Source of the DNA: Trematomus loennbergii
Lineage: Eukaryota > Chordata > Actinopteri > Perciformes > Nototheniidae
Length of the DNA: 64,000 bases
Assembly: GCA_012861695.1 (NCBI GenBank)
Contig: JAAOOA010000188.1
Coordinates: 112,001-176,000, forward strand
Reading direction: 5' to 3'
Below are positions 21,154 through 32,687 of the stretch, in pieces. The position numbers and the translations under genes were made by a program. The notes below the pieces were generated by a model. That model made no database searches. It saw only the letters and a list, made by a program, of their open reading frames with translations, and was not told the origin of the DNA. The stretch's first letter is position 1. Each line of letters begins with the position of its first letter.

Positions 21154-21870
21154 CAGTGGCGAGCCGTCACGGCCCTCTAGGCCCTCTGTGAGGGCCTAAG
21201 ATATTCCAAAAAATAATATTTAAAAACATTAAAAAATATATATTTTTTAAATATATATTTTTTTAATATTATTTTTGTTATATTTTTCATTAGTTTTACC
21301 GAAAAAAACTTGATTTAATAAAATAACATTTCCAAAGAAATAAATCCTTCGAATCTGCCTGTTCAGTCTCTGTTTGAATGTCAGTTACTATAGCGGGCCT
21401 CTCTGCGATTCACAGAGGGCCCGCTATAGTAACTGAACGAGAGAGTAATGTCAAATGACAGTACAATTGACCAATCATATCTTCCCTCTAAATGGGTGGG
21501 TTTTATTATCGCGGATTTTATGACGAGTTCCCCGCTGTGAAACTTTTCTTGTTTCCATAGCAACAACAACTTCCTGTCAACAGCGTGAACTCGCCTTCAA
21601 AATAAAAGCATGCCAAATTACACTTAAGACATACAACTGCAATGAAAGTAACAAACACAATGCAATATCATTTTCAATGTCAAAGAACACAAATTGGGTT
21701 CACAGGTGTTGTTTTGTGTGGTAGAGGGTCGCTGTCATTGATGCGTTTTGCACCCTGGCCGTTGTTTTGATATTCCGCTGAAGTATACGCTGTGACGTAA
21801 TAACGTCTTTTTTTCGAAGGAAGGGGTGGGGGTCAGAGGGCCTAGGTATAAAACTCACGGCTCGCCACTG
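21154..21870. mobile_element. hAT-type MITE inserted in the LINE
   Basis: Terminal inverted repeats CAGTGGCGAGCCGT and ACGGCTCGCCACTG bound 717 bp with no transposase. The 8-bp target duplication CAAACTAT is exact at 21146-21153 and 21871-21878. Removing one copy plus the element rejoins the LINE reading frame (SNY|RPI). An 8-bp duplication with a CAG...CTG end is typical of hAT elements. Confidence 0.93.
21382..21437. repeat. Hairpin inside the hAT MITE
   Basis: CAGTTACTATAGCGGGCC is followed after a short CTCTCTG..CACAGAG region by GGCCCGCTATAGTAACTG. These are perfect 18-bp arms, and the inner region can also pair. Confidence 0.85.
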
Positions 21871-22117
21871 CAAACTATAGACCAATTGAATTGCTCTCAC
21901 AGTTGTCTAAAATACTGGAAAAGATCGACTATACAAGACTAAATTACTTCATCACCAAATAACATACTCTATAACAACAATATGGTTTCAGAGCTAACAG
22001 AACCACATCATTTGCAGTTATAGAATTTATGGAACACATTACTAAGGCAATAGAAAAGAATATGCAATAGGGATATTTCTGAAACTTAAAAAAGCATTTG
22101 ACACGGTTGACCATTAT

Positions 22118-22877
22118 TGAAGTATTCGATGTTCTCGCGCCCAGGAGAGGAGCTTTAATGAAGAGACTAATGGAGTCTCTGAAAAGGTTCAAATGGGTTG
22201 TTTAATTAAGTAACGTGGTTGAAGAACAAGCATGGGTAATGGAGAGACAAAGCCGGTGATGTCTTCAGGGTGGGCTGCAGCGAAGGAAGGGACTGAGTTA
22301 TCTTCCGTCCTGTCTTTTTATCCACGTCTCGTTGTCCCCCGCTGTGAAGATAGTGGGACCGCCCTTCTCATCTTGTGGGTTCGATATCGCGAGAGCACAG
22401 ATGATTTCGACATTGGTATTCTCTGCCTATTTCCTTAAGCATTCTCTCCTCCTTATCTCTGTCATGACTTTCTATTTAATACCTTATAAACAGCTGTAAT
22501 CGTTAGTTTAGAAGTCCTAGAAAACTTTATGACACAGTTCTCATTTACGGTAGCTCCCTCTGACGTCATAGCTACTCACGTAATGTGTAAACACTCCATG
22601 ATCATGTTTCATTTAATATTCAGCAGTATAATATCTTAACGTCTATCGATGTAGTGTTAAAGTCCGTACGTTTTGTGTAACACTCCAAGTCATTTTCACT
22701 TTACATTCAGAAAACGTAATATTTAGTCACATGCTAACCGGATAAAGGATTTTCAGAATAAAAGCTTGGCATTGATTTCCTGAGAACTTCCGGGTTTTTC
22801 CACAATAAAACAGCTTTAAACTGACGATATATTTTAGACTGAATTATGCTGTTTAACATTGATTTTAATTTCTAACA
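22118..22877 (-). repeat. ERV 3' LTR
   Basis: On the minus strand it runs TGTTAGAAATTAAAATC ... ACTTCA, about 760 bp, with a TTTATAAGG box. It aligns with 27222-27811 over the shared part (for example CCCCCGCTGTG.AGATAGTGGG and TAATACCTTATAAACAGCTG). The part at 22118-22300, the U5 side, is missing from the other LTR. Confidence 0.82.
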
Positions 22878-23060
22878 ATCCCTCCTTTCACACCTTTTAA
22901 GGTGTGAACACAATACTAAAAGTAATGAGTTCTTCATCTGACTGCTTTTAAACTGACGGTATGTTTTAGACTAAATCATGCCATAAAACATTGATTTTAA
23001 TTTCTAACAATCCCTCCTTTCACACCTTTTAAGGTGTGAACACAATACTGAAATCAATGA
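22800..23060 (-). repeat. Tandem duplication across the LTR/purine-tract boundary
   Basis: The segment AACAGCTTTAAACTGACG ... TCTAACAATCCCTCCTTTCA ... AATGAGTTCTTCATCTGA occurs twice, ~130 bp apart, so the LTR edge and purine tract are repeated (22877 and 23009). Each copy also has the palindrome TTCACACCTTTTAAGGTGTGAA. Confidence 0.85.
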
Positions 23061-26000
23061 GTTCTTCATCTGAACTTTGCATAGTACATAACTCATATCA
23101 AAAACATACTATCAAAATGGAATGGTTCAAATAACCGTCATCAAAAATACAAACAATACATTGGTTGGTCTTCTGGTGTAAAAGTTTTCCCTTGTGCATA
23201 ACTTTTAGTTTTAACATTCAATATCACTTTTTAAAATAGCAGCAACTTGTGGTATTAGAACATTTCTTACTCCCTCCTTTCACAGAAACCGTTCCCATAC
23301 CACATTCAGTGTTAAGGCACTTGTTTTACAAAGTATAAAAACATACTATTTAAAAATCGCATCACTAATAACAGTATAAAACATAAAAGTTAGAAACCTT
23401 TTTTGAATAGTGCAAAGTAATACCACTTTGTAGCTGGTTCTTCATTCTAATGATTTCATCATTTGAAATATCACATGATTTGGACATTCTTTGAACAATC
23501 TCATCATTTATCATCCATATCATTTAACATCATTTACACACTGTCTCATTTTCATCATATCTGTATATGGGTTGAGTCGTCTTGTTCTGCTAGCAATTAA
23601 ACTGTTCCCTTATGAGAAATGTACCCTCCCCCCTTTCATACTTTTTAAAGTATGAAAGTAATATGTTCTCTAGAAAAGGCCGTGGTGATCAATCGGTACG
23701 TTAGGGTGCGGGTACATGGAATGCAACTCCAACATCTAGCACTCCCCTGGGCCCCTATGCTATCCTTGTACACTGTGGAGCCTAAACTCCCTCCTTTGAC
23801 TGGTCTCTTAGCCCTACTGGTTTTGGGGTGTTTCGCCATGTTGATTAACTGCCCCACTGTCATTGGTACTGCATATAAAACATCACTGGCTGTACAAGTG
23901 CACAGGTCCCAGTCTAATCCTGTGGCAAGACTGCGTACAAGGTTTTAGTTCCATGATACCATCAAACATCTACTCTGGGATACGGCATTTCAGACAGTCA
24001 TTTCTGGGAGAAGATTTTGGTCAGTTACAACAATTGGAGAATTTCATCACTTATGGTTCCTACTTCAGTACCTTTGGGTGGTCTGTTCTAATGCAGTGAT
24101 AAAGTTCCTTAAATGGTGTGAAAACCGGTGGAATATCAATAACTCATTATACTAATTTATCTTCAATTCTAGTCTACTTAAAGAACTATGCTAACCCCTT
24201 TAACAGTGTGTGGAACCTTGGGTGTCCGAGCATGTAACAGTTACTCCCTCCTCTAGCAAGGATTTTAAAAACAGTAGTTATTTCATCCATGGTTTGTAGT
24301 TCAATTTAGGAATTTTCACTTATGATATGTTTCTACTTTAAATAACATCTCTAAATTTCAGGTCATCCCTGATTAAATGGATGACCATCAGGAGGTGGTG
24401 GCGCTTGTCTTTTAAACTCATAATTTGGTGCCGTGCGCTCCCTGTGAAGCTACAAGTAAGATTTAAAACAACTGCTGGGTGGGTTGAGTGACCCCTTCTC
24501 CCTAAACGATATGGGTTGTCAAAAATATGCATCATTGCAATGAGTGATCCAAGGCCCCGCATGTATTACTCCCAATTATATTGCTTTTTCCAAAATTAAA
24601 TTTGCAATCGCTCTTTGCCCAGTGTCCTTTAAAACTCTACATCTTGGACAAACAAATGTTATTTCCACCTTAACAGTTCTCCTATGGTAATAACTATGCT
24701 ACAATGGCGAAAACAATACTTTAGATTGGGATACTATATTTGGCTTGGTATTAGCTCTCCCTTTAACATCGTCCAACAAACACAGATTTGTCTGCTCTTA
24801 TAGAGTGGTCACTAAAACTATCCCTTTAGCTGTAGATCAATATTGTAACACATTAGATCTCTACCAAATTCACCCATGAATAAAATCTCTTAGGGAATAA
24901 TTCGTTTCCATGATGGAAAGATTGAAAAATATGTTCTACTCTGTACTCCTAAGTCCCAAAACACTCACTGCTTAAAGTGTAAAGTGTGGTGAATATTTCC
25001 ATCATGTCTACCCCTTTATCTCACAGTACCCTCAGTGTGTTTTAGGATTATTCCTCATTTTACTTTAACAGTTTCCTCTTTATTACTATTTTAATTTACC
25101 AATTTATTAATTCATGGCTAATAAATCTTTTTGTCTTTCACATTTATCAATCAATTCAAGTTTGTTTGTGAATAAGTGTGTTTATGTATAAACTCACTCA
25201 CTCCCGTTTTCCTTTTCTCCTCCTCTTGTTGTCTCAAGCCACGACCCCCTCACATTCTGTTAGACCATGCCAACTCCTCTGGTTCTGTCTTCTCCTCAGT
25301 CTGTCTTCTCCTCAGTCCACAGCTCTTAATCCTTCCGCTGGTACTCTTTTCAGTGGCCCAACTGCTTTGCATTTCATCTCCTTCTTTACAGTCTCTTCGC
25401 TGTTGTATGGAGGGCGTATTCTGCTTTCATGTCCCACACTCTGCTCTTGTGCCAAATCTCGTGGCTCAGCTTGGAACTTCATGTCCTGTTGAGGGACTGA
25501 TGAGAGTATGCCTCTTTATGTCAGCATGCTGTTCTGGTTCTGGATGCCTCAGGTGGAGAAGGTTCTGGATGCAGTCTTGTCGTTGTTGGTTCAGCTCTGG
25601 TTCTCTGTCTGTTCGATGGAGAAGGAGGAGGAGTCTCCTGTAGTGAGGTCTTTTGTCTGATAGGGGTCGTAGCAGTCTGACAGGCAGAGAGAGAGAGTCC
25701 AGGTCTCGGGACGCATTACCTATAGAAATTCTAACACACTGAGGTAAAGTAAATCCAACCTTCTCCACTCTATCTTCTAATCATACTATCTGTTTTTGTT
25801 AAATGCCATCTAAACACAATTAATGTCTACTAATAAATGTACTATATCTCTAAACATTGTTTTTTCTCCCACTGTAACACATCTACTCCAAATAACTCTT
25901 TCAGGAAACCATTTTCTTCTATAAATTGAAATACTTACATGTTTCAAGCACCACATGTTTCACACACTATAAAAGGACGTCCCCATATATTTTAAATCTC

Positions 26001-26282
26001 ACTATTACTTAGAGCAATAGTAACTTTTGTGACTGGATACATCTGTGCACAGTCGCCACAATCTGTTGGGGAATTTTGTTCATAGAGTTTGTACATACAG
26101 TTGTCCTCGTGGGTTAGTACCCTGTTTCTACTGTAATAACTTTTCAATAATTGTGCTCAGGTCACCAGTCGGTTGTCCATAGTCTTAACGGGGGTGTTTC
26201 TGGTACAGACTAAAACATGGATCCAGTGTATTTGGAGATTCCCCTAAATTGTAAATCCCCATCACTTAAATATTCCGATCAC
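23061..26282 (-). other. ERV interior, largely unrecognised
   Basis: Minus-strand open frames occur at 23645-23863, 24338-24562 and 25466-25768. They lack motifs I can name; by position they would fall in the envelope region. A second palindrome, TCATACTTTTTAAAGTATGA, lies near 23636. Confidence 0.4.
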
Positions 26283-26597
26283 TTAAACCCATCTCATCAT
26301 TTGATACAAGAACTGCATATAGGGGGGGTGAATCATCTTGATTGTAACCTCCTCATCTTTGGGAACGAGTATTTCTAACTCCTCCTCTTGTTGCTCAACT
26401 GATCTTTTGGCTCTGGGGATAAGTGAAAGTCTCTGAAACACAGCTGGTGTTTTGTTAGTGATGTGGGCATTTTCTACGAGTGAACTAATGGATCCATGTC
26501 TTTCATGATATTGTACTCCCCATCCAACCAGAAAGGTGCCAAGTGTAATGAGCACAATCAACAATGCTATTCTGACTCTTATCCTAGGGGACCCCAC
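26283..26597 (-). pseudogene. Envelope-like leader fragment of the ERV
   Basis: A 104-codon minus-strand frame opens with a short basic stretch, then a hydrophobic segment (ALLIVLITLGTFLVGW, about residues 11-26) and a polar part with a basic RAKR cluster near residue 64. It stops at 26283. A single-pass N-terminal hydrophobic segment directly after the integrase tail fits the start of an envelope reading frame. No further envelope motif is seen, so the call rests on position and topology. Confidence 0.45.
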
Positions 26598-26969
26598 AAT
26601 TGCTTTGGCTTTGTTCTTGACATAATCTCTATTTTATCCATGGTTTGTCAGTTACAGAATGTAAATGAGTACAAAAATAACGTATACGAAAAAGAAACAA
26701 ACGTTGGACTCTTTTGGTGAAAACAAAATAGGTTTTCACTTTAGTGTACAATCTATAAAAATCTAAAGACAATTCGTCTTTGAGTTCTATCTTAATCGTA
26801 TTTCTATTTATTGTTTTGTTCCAGCTCTGCCAAATCAGTCCTAGCTTCCAATAACTTTTCTGGAAGTTGCCAGTGAAGGGTGACAATGTGTGAGGTGGTG
26901 TCAATTTGCTCCTTTTTCTTTACCTTTAAACCGGAGCGCGTGTGAAGTTCATTACAACTTGTCACGGTT

Positions 26970-27165
26970 CCGACCACCGGGGATCAGCCCACTCTGTTTT
27001 GGGAACTTTCACCCTCACCCAATCACCTGGCCGAACAGGAGTCTCTTCTGATGTCTCGTCTGGTATCTGTGCAGTCTTTCCTAGCCTGTGTAGACAAAAA
27101 CTTGGATAATATTACTCAGAGCTCTGACATATTCATCCACTTCTATTTGTCTAATATCTAAAACT
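26970..27165 (-). pseudogene. Retroviral integrase C-terminal fragment
   Basis: The minus strand reads ETPVRPGDWVRVKVPKTEW followed by ADPRWSEP and a stop. This is the C-terminal DNA-binding region typical of class I (gamma/epsilon-like) retroviral integrases. Upstream codons show a frameshift before this motif. The catalytic core is absent; the fragment is almost fused to the truncated LTR. Confidence 0.75.
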
Positions 27166-27221
27166 GGACCACTCCCTCCTTGGAGGAGGCCCAAGCTTTG
27201 GTATACCTTTTGTTGTTTGTT

Positions 27222-27811
27222 GTCATCCCTTTTTATTCTCTCCTCGTTCTCCCCCGCTGTGCAGATAGTGGGACCTCCCTTCTCATCTGCTGGTTCGACA
27301 TCGCGAGAGAACAGATGATTTCGACATTTTGTATTCCCTGCCTACTTCCTTAAGCCTTTTCTCCTCCTTATCTCTGTGATGACTTTCTATTTAATACCTT
27401 ATAAACAGCTGTAATACTTAGTTTAGAAGTCCTAGCAACACCGCTACGGCACAGTTCTCATTTACGGAAACTCCCTCTGACGTCATAGCTTCTCACGTGT
27501 GTGTAAACACTACGATCACTGTACCTTCATTTAATATTCAGCAGTAATAATATCTCGACGTCTATAGATGTAGTGTTAAAGTCCGTACGTTTTGGTGTGT
27601 AACACTCCAAGTCATTTTCACTTTACATTCAGAAAACACATTATTAGCCACATGCTAACTGCTAACCGGATATGAATGATTTTCAGAATAAAAGCTTGGC
27701 ATTGAGATTTCCTGAGAACTTCCGGGTTTTTCCACAATAAAACAGCTTTTAAACTGACGATATGTTTTAGACTGAATTATGCTATTTAAACATTGATTTT
27801 AATTTCTAACA
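27222..27811 (-). repeat. ERV 5' LTR, U5 side lost
   Basis: It aligns to the left LTR from TTTTTAT..TCTCGTTCTCCC to AATTTCTAACA. The U5 portion and primer-binding site expected to its left (on the plus strand) are replaced by integrase-derived sequence, so an internal deletion removed U5 to mid-pol. Confidence 0.8.
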
Positions 27812-28020
27812 ATACCTGGCTGCTAAATCCTCAGAACTGTTACAGGATGTGTATTTTGTAAATTGTATAACCTTTTATTTTATTATATTTTTTAGCTTTA
27901 CTTTTGTTTGCATGTAACATATGTAACATTAAGCTGTCTGTGGCTCTTTTCTGCTGTAACAATGTAAATGTACCCTCTGTGGGACTAATAAAGGTTTTCT
28001 GATTCTGATCTGATTCTGAA
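27812..28020 (+). mobile_element. Probable LINE 3' tail
   Basis: The sequence ends GGGACTAATAAAGGTTTTCT followed by GATTCTGATCTGATTCTGA, the microsatellite-like 3' end usual in L2-type fish LINEs. It lies just beyond the ERV and is probably the end of the LINE that starts at 19073. Confidence 0.6.
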
Positions 28021-28489
28021 CTACGATGCTCAACAGCTCGCTTAACGGAACTTTGACGTTGGTATCAGTTTGGTTTCCCACCAATCACGGGAGTATTGTG
28101 TATAGAAAGGGTTGAGTTATATTTCTCGCGCTAACTAACATCCATGAAGGCAACATGACAGAGGGAGGGCTGTCACTCAGGATGCTAAACTACTCTTTGG
28201 TAAGCCCCGCCCCCCCCCCCCCAAGCAACATCAGGGCAAAAAGTTTGAAAGCGAAAAAACAAGAAACCTGAAAAACTAAATTTGAAACTGAAAAAATAAT
28301 TCTTTTGAATCTGAAAACGGAAAATCTGCAACAGAAAAAAATAAGGATTAAAATATCAAAATATGTATAAAGGAGTGGAGCTGTCTTTTTATGAAAAGTA
28401 ATTAAGCTCGCTCCGACTTCTTTCTTTCTTTTTTTTTTTTATCGAAAAAAAGCGAACTATTCAGTCAGACAGCAATTTATTATAAAAGT
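28021..28489. other. Gene-free stretch
   Basis: It contains a C run at 28209-28222 and a T run near 28430. No gene seen. Confidence 0.45.
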
Positions 28490-28603
28490 AAAGCAAGAAC
28501 ACTTTCAAGCACTTTGTCCAAAATCCAAGCACTTTTCAAACCTTGAAAACACCACATACAATTTCAAGCATTTTCAAGGATTTCCAGCACCCGTACGAAC
28601 CCT
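28490..28603 (-). mobile_element. hAT end fragment
   Basis: Read on the minus strand it starts CAGGGTTCGTACGGGTGCTG and continues GAAATCCTTGAAAATGCTTG, a terminus I associate with dispersed hAT-type repeats in fish. The other end is missing. Confidence 0.55.
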
Positions 28604-28930
28604 GTATACTGTCCCTTTTTATAGGAGCCAACAAATGAACAGAAATAATATATACAAATTCATGCTTTAGTATGCTGAGAAAAAAAATTAAAAAGTCAGA
28701 TTATAGTATGTACATTTATTCTGATAAAATGTTTCAAATGTATAAAAATTAGGGCTGTCAGTCGATTAAAATATTTAATCGCGATTAATCGCATGATTGT
28801 CCATAGTTAATCACGATTAATCGCAAATTAATCGCACATTTTTTATCTGTTCTAAATGTACCTTAGAGGGATATTTTTGAAGTTTTTAATACTCTTATCA
28901 ACATATGGAACCTCTCTCATACAATAATTC

Positions 28931-29081
<151 letters not shown>

Positions 29082-29134
29082 AATGTGGAGACACTGTGAT
29101 GGAACGTTGGAGCTATGTGCAGCTCATGGCATTA

Positions 29135-30165
29135 AGGCCCTGACACACCAGGCAGTCACCAGAGAACTCGAGAACGAGTTCTCCTGCGTCTTGGCCATGT
29201 GTCGCACTGGAACACACCGCAAAGACTTCAGCCGAGCACGTACGAACTGCGCATGCATGAGTGGCAATAACTCTCCTTACCAGCAGGCGGCGGTAGTGTG
29301 TATTCGTCATTCAAAATAGGCAACAACCGGAAGAAAGAGAAGAAGAACAGACAGTGATATAAACAAACAGCAAATAGCGTGTGCGTTCCATTTTCACTCT
29401 AGTCCATCGAAAACATGTTTTAGAATATAAAAATACATGAATGATGAAATGAGCACATAAAGTGCAGACATACTATAAAATCACAGTTAATAGACCTGCA
29501 TCTGATGATCAGTGTTCTGGCGGGTGTGTAGTTTATTGAGTCAGCAATGTAGTAATGTATGTAATGTAATAATGGCCACTTCTTGCTAAATTTACATTTC
29601 CATGTGATGCTTTTATCCGAGGCGACTCACAATAGGTAAATGAACAGCAGTAGACACTATCTCATTTACTTAGACACTGTACTTAAGGACAATGTTGAGG
29701 TACTTGAGACTAATCCTGCAACTTAATACTGACAAATAAACCGGACTTGACCAAAAAATCACGGAGCTCTCAGCAGAGGACAGCCGGGGACGCTCCCGCC
29801 GATATCAGAGATGTCCCTGCTATGTGTGGGAGGTAAGAGAGGACATTTAAGGGCTATGTTTGATGTCTTTAAGTATCACCTGCTGGGTTTAGCTGCTGTC
29901 CTGTATGTTAATCGTTTGTTTACGTCCCTCACTTCCGTTTCGCTTCTCATTTGCTAGCTGAACAGCTGATCAGAGTGGTTTCTTGGCCCGATAGCTTGTG
30001 TCAGACACCCGGCCGATTCAACATGTTGAATCGGCCGGGTGTCGACCGTGAAAGGCCAAATAAGGCGTGTCACGGCCGAGGGTTCGGGACACACCAAATC
30101 GACAAGGAACGCGTTGTCGCCAGACAACCGAAGACGGCCGATATCGGCCTGGTGTGTCAGGGCCT
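29135..30165. mobile_element. Nested DNA transposon, AGGCCCTGACACACCA ends
   Basis: Perfect 19-bp inverted termini AGGCCCTGACACACCAGGC bound 1031 bp. Its left part (CACACCGCAAAGACTTCAG, TTACCAGCAGGC, GTGTGTATTCGTCATTCAAA) is shared with 32097-32687. TTA precedes the left end, but no TTA follows the right end. A PIF/Harbinger relationship is inferred from the sibling element. Confidence 0.75.
30004..30043. repeat. 40-bp perfect palindrome
   Basis: GACACCCGGCCGATTCAACA followed directly by TGTTGAATCGGCCGGGTGTC is self-complementary with no spacer. It lies inside the nested transposon. Confidence 0.97.
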
Positions 30166-30677
30166 GCTCGAACGGGAGCTGCCTGGACGCTGCAATCATG
30201 TTGCGCGCACTATCCGTGCTGAGTGTGCTGACTTTTCGTACAATGTCCCACTGTCTGGCTACCTGCATAAAGTCAAGTGCTCGGCGCAGTTGTCGGCGAA
30301 ATGTCGCTCCTCTGTTTTCATTGAAACAGCTCCTTATATCCGTTAGCGCAGCTAGCTAGCACCAGATGCTAACAACAACAACAACACGTAAGGTGTGCCT
30401 CGCTCGCCACCACATACACACCCCTCCCGGTCCTCCCGATGGCAAGTCCGGGCCTGCCGGTGAGCATGGAAGTGTGGTCTGCCACAAGCGGGCGGCAGGA
30501 GCGGGGCTGTCAGCATCAGCTTGTAGATGGTATTTTAAACTCGATGCGCTCTGAAACTACGGGGCGGGGCGGCCCAGACAAAAAATACACATGCGTTAAT
30601 CGCGTTAAAATAATTAGTGGCGTTAAATTTTTTTTGCATTAACGCGTTATTAACGCGTTAACTTGACAGCCCTAATT

Positions 30678-31344
30678 TAAATAAAGAGAAATGTTTGTTT
30701 TGGCAACCGTTGAATGGTCCGGTGGAAACGTGTCATTTTATTGACCTGCTGAATCTATAAGGAGATAAAGCTTTGGATACCAAGCTGCTTCGTATTTACA
30801 CAAACAATAACAACTAATATTCACTCGTTCATTAAATCCTGCAGGTTCAGAGCGTCGGGAAATAAGGTGTTTTATTGCATTTAAATAAAAACATGATGCC
30901 GGATAGAGAGTGTTCTTAAAGGGCCGGTACGTAAACATGTGATGATTTAATGCCTCCTAATTTCATCTGGATTTGATTTTTTATGGTATTGATTGTTTGC
31001 TGTATTCTGTGAGATGATATGTAACGTAAAGCGCTAAAATAAAGGCAATTAATTATTAGTCTTCTTGTTAAACTGAATTATCCCTGTCGTCTTTTCTTGC
31101 AAATATAAGACTTTAAAATCTCAGATAATTTTCTGTTTTTTTCTTAGAAATTAGCTAATTTAATTTAAGTATATATTGATTTTGTATTGTTTTTACTTCA
31201 GATAATTTTATTTATTCTTGTTTATTTAAAAATGTAGAGAATTTTACTGTTTTTTTCCTGTATTTTCATGAATGTAAGACTCAATAATTACAGATTATCC
31301 AAAAGTATAAATTATACCGTTAATTGGCTTCACGTATTGAAATG
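30678..31344. other. Gene-free stretch
   Basis: AT-rich, no supportable gene or repeat ends. Confidence 0.45.
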
Positions 31345-31433
31345 TAACCTCTTTAATTAGATTTTTCGTGCTTAAATGCACCTGAATCCCAAATGTTATT
31401 GACAATAAAGAACCTTGAACCTTGAATTTGTTT
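31345..31433 (+). mobile_element. Possible LINE 3' tail
   Basis: It ends CAATAAAGAACCTTGAACCT + TGAA, a simple-repeat tail typical of retroposon 3' ends. The body is not recognisable. Confidence 0.35.
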
Positions 31434-31712
31434 GTGCTTTGACAAAAAATCCATAAAAAAAGTCATCTGTGGAAGCCGTGGTACTGTAAAAAGCACGACC
31501 AATCATTTTAGCCGGCCCGGCTAAAATAACTGGATGGCCTACCTGCCTGTCAGCCTTCCATCTGTGCACAAACTTATCTCGTGCCCTCATTGGTGCGCAT
31601 TCGTGTGTGTTGGAGGAGGGGCTCTATAAGGAAGTGGCAGATTTTTTCCGGTTGTGTATTTTCAAATTCTAGCGATCTCGAGCCGGTTTCTCCAAAATTA
31701 CCTACCCCACCT
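31434..31712 (-). mobile_element. TTAA MITE, family 2, partial inverted copy
   Basis: The reverse complement of 11950-12240. One end, CCTACCCCACCT with TTAA at 31713-31716, is kept. The other is lost near GTGCTTTGACAAAAAAT. Confidence 0.8.
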
Positions 31713-32096
31713 TTAACACATTATGATTTGAAAATAAAAATGCAATAAAAGTATCATAGTGCAGTAAATACAATTGTCTCTGTTAGTAAAGATAAAAGGA
31801 ATAAACCATTTGAATTTAACAACTTTACAGCACAGCACTTTCATGGTTGCTGCATTATAAATTGGAGATTACACTTTTTTAAAAGGCAAAAACAGGATAT
31901 TATCTCAAACTAAAGTGGTCAATTCCAGAGAAAAAAGGCAATCATTTACGAGACAAAAACTTGTAAACATACATCACTTGCCTTTCCACAGTTGGAAAAA
32001 CCGAATCACAGCAAATAACAATAGACCAATTAACTATTGTGTTTCCTAGGCAACCCTCTTCACAGCACCGCTTTGGAAGAAGATTTAAATGTCTTA

Positions 32097-32687
32097 AGGC
32101 CGCTACACACCAACCTGAGACCAAAGAACGCGTACTGAAGGCGTCCCGACTTTTACGTCCGCTACGTCGCCTGCGTCGGCTACGCCGCCCGCCACGAACA
32201 CACCGCAAAGACTTCAGTTGACGAGTGGCAATAACTGTCCTTACCAGCAGGCAGCAGTAGTGTGTATTCGTCATTCAAAATAGGCAACAAACCGGAAGAC
32301 AGACTATACACCGAGAGAAGAACAGGCTGCGTGACATAAACAAACAACAAATAGCGTCTGGGTTCCATTTTCGATCGAAAACATGTAAACATAAAAAAGA
32401 AACTCTTGCGTCCGGGTGAGATGAAAATGAAAAAGATTAACCGTCTGTGTGCCTTCTTAATCGTTTGTTTTGGTCCCTCACTTCCGCTTCGCTTCTCGCT
32501 AAGCTGAACAGCCAATCAGAGTGATTTTTTTGTCCCGCCTTTCTTTGGCCGCGGAGATGTGAAATGTGCCGTAAAGAGACGACGGTGCGGGACACACCAA
32601 CCTGAGTAGGGCGCCGCGAATGCCCGACTGCCTCTGACGGCCTCTGACTGCCTCTGACCCCCAAAATCGGTTGGTGTGTAGCGGCCT
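32097..32687. mobile_element. Harbinger-like non-autonomous element
   Basis: Inverted termini AGGCCGCTACACACCAACC bound 591 bp, with TTA directly outside both ends (32094-32096 and 32688-32690). A 3-bp TWA duplication is typical of PIF/Harbinger. It shares internal sequence with 29135-30165. Confidence 0.85.

Larger units (their letters stand above)
19073..22117 (+). mobile_element. LINE retrotransposon (L2/CR1-like), 5'-truncated and interrupted
   Basis: Order on the plus strand: end of ORF1, AP-endonuclease, reverse transcriptase. The hAT MITE (21154-21870) splits the reverse transcriptase, and the copy breaks off at the ERV LTR at 22118. A probable 3' tail with TGATTCTGA repeats reappears at 27812-28020. 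The stretch coding for the rest of the reverse transcriptase, including the YADD-type box, is missing. The copy is dead. Confidence 0.88.
22118..27811 (-). mobile_element. Deleted endogenous retrovirus, minus orientation
   Basis: Two related LTRs (22118-22877 and about 27222-27811) flank an interior that reads on the minus strand. TG/CA ends are seen at the left LTR, and a purine tract (AAAGGAGGGAT) abuts the LTR start TGTTAG at 22877, fixing the orientation. Only the integrase C-terminal domain and part of an envelope-like frame are recognised. Primer-binding site, gag, protease, reverse transcriptase and most of integrase are absent. It sits inside the LINE. Confidence 0.8.

Noticed and set aside
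25176..25643. 155-codon plus-strand frame in the ERV interior
   Set aside because: Antisense to the retroviral orientation, cysteine/serine-rich low-complexity composition, no motif.
29951..30359. Open frames of 104-131 codons on both strands
   Set aside because: They lie in a non-autonomous transposon and pass through the 40-bp palindrome; no known domain.
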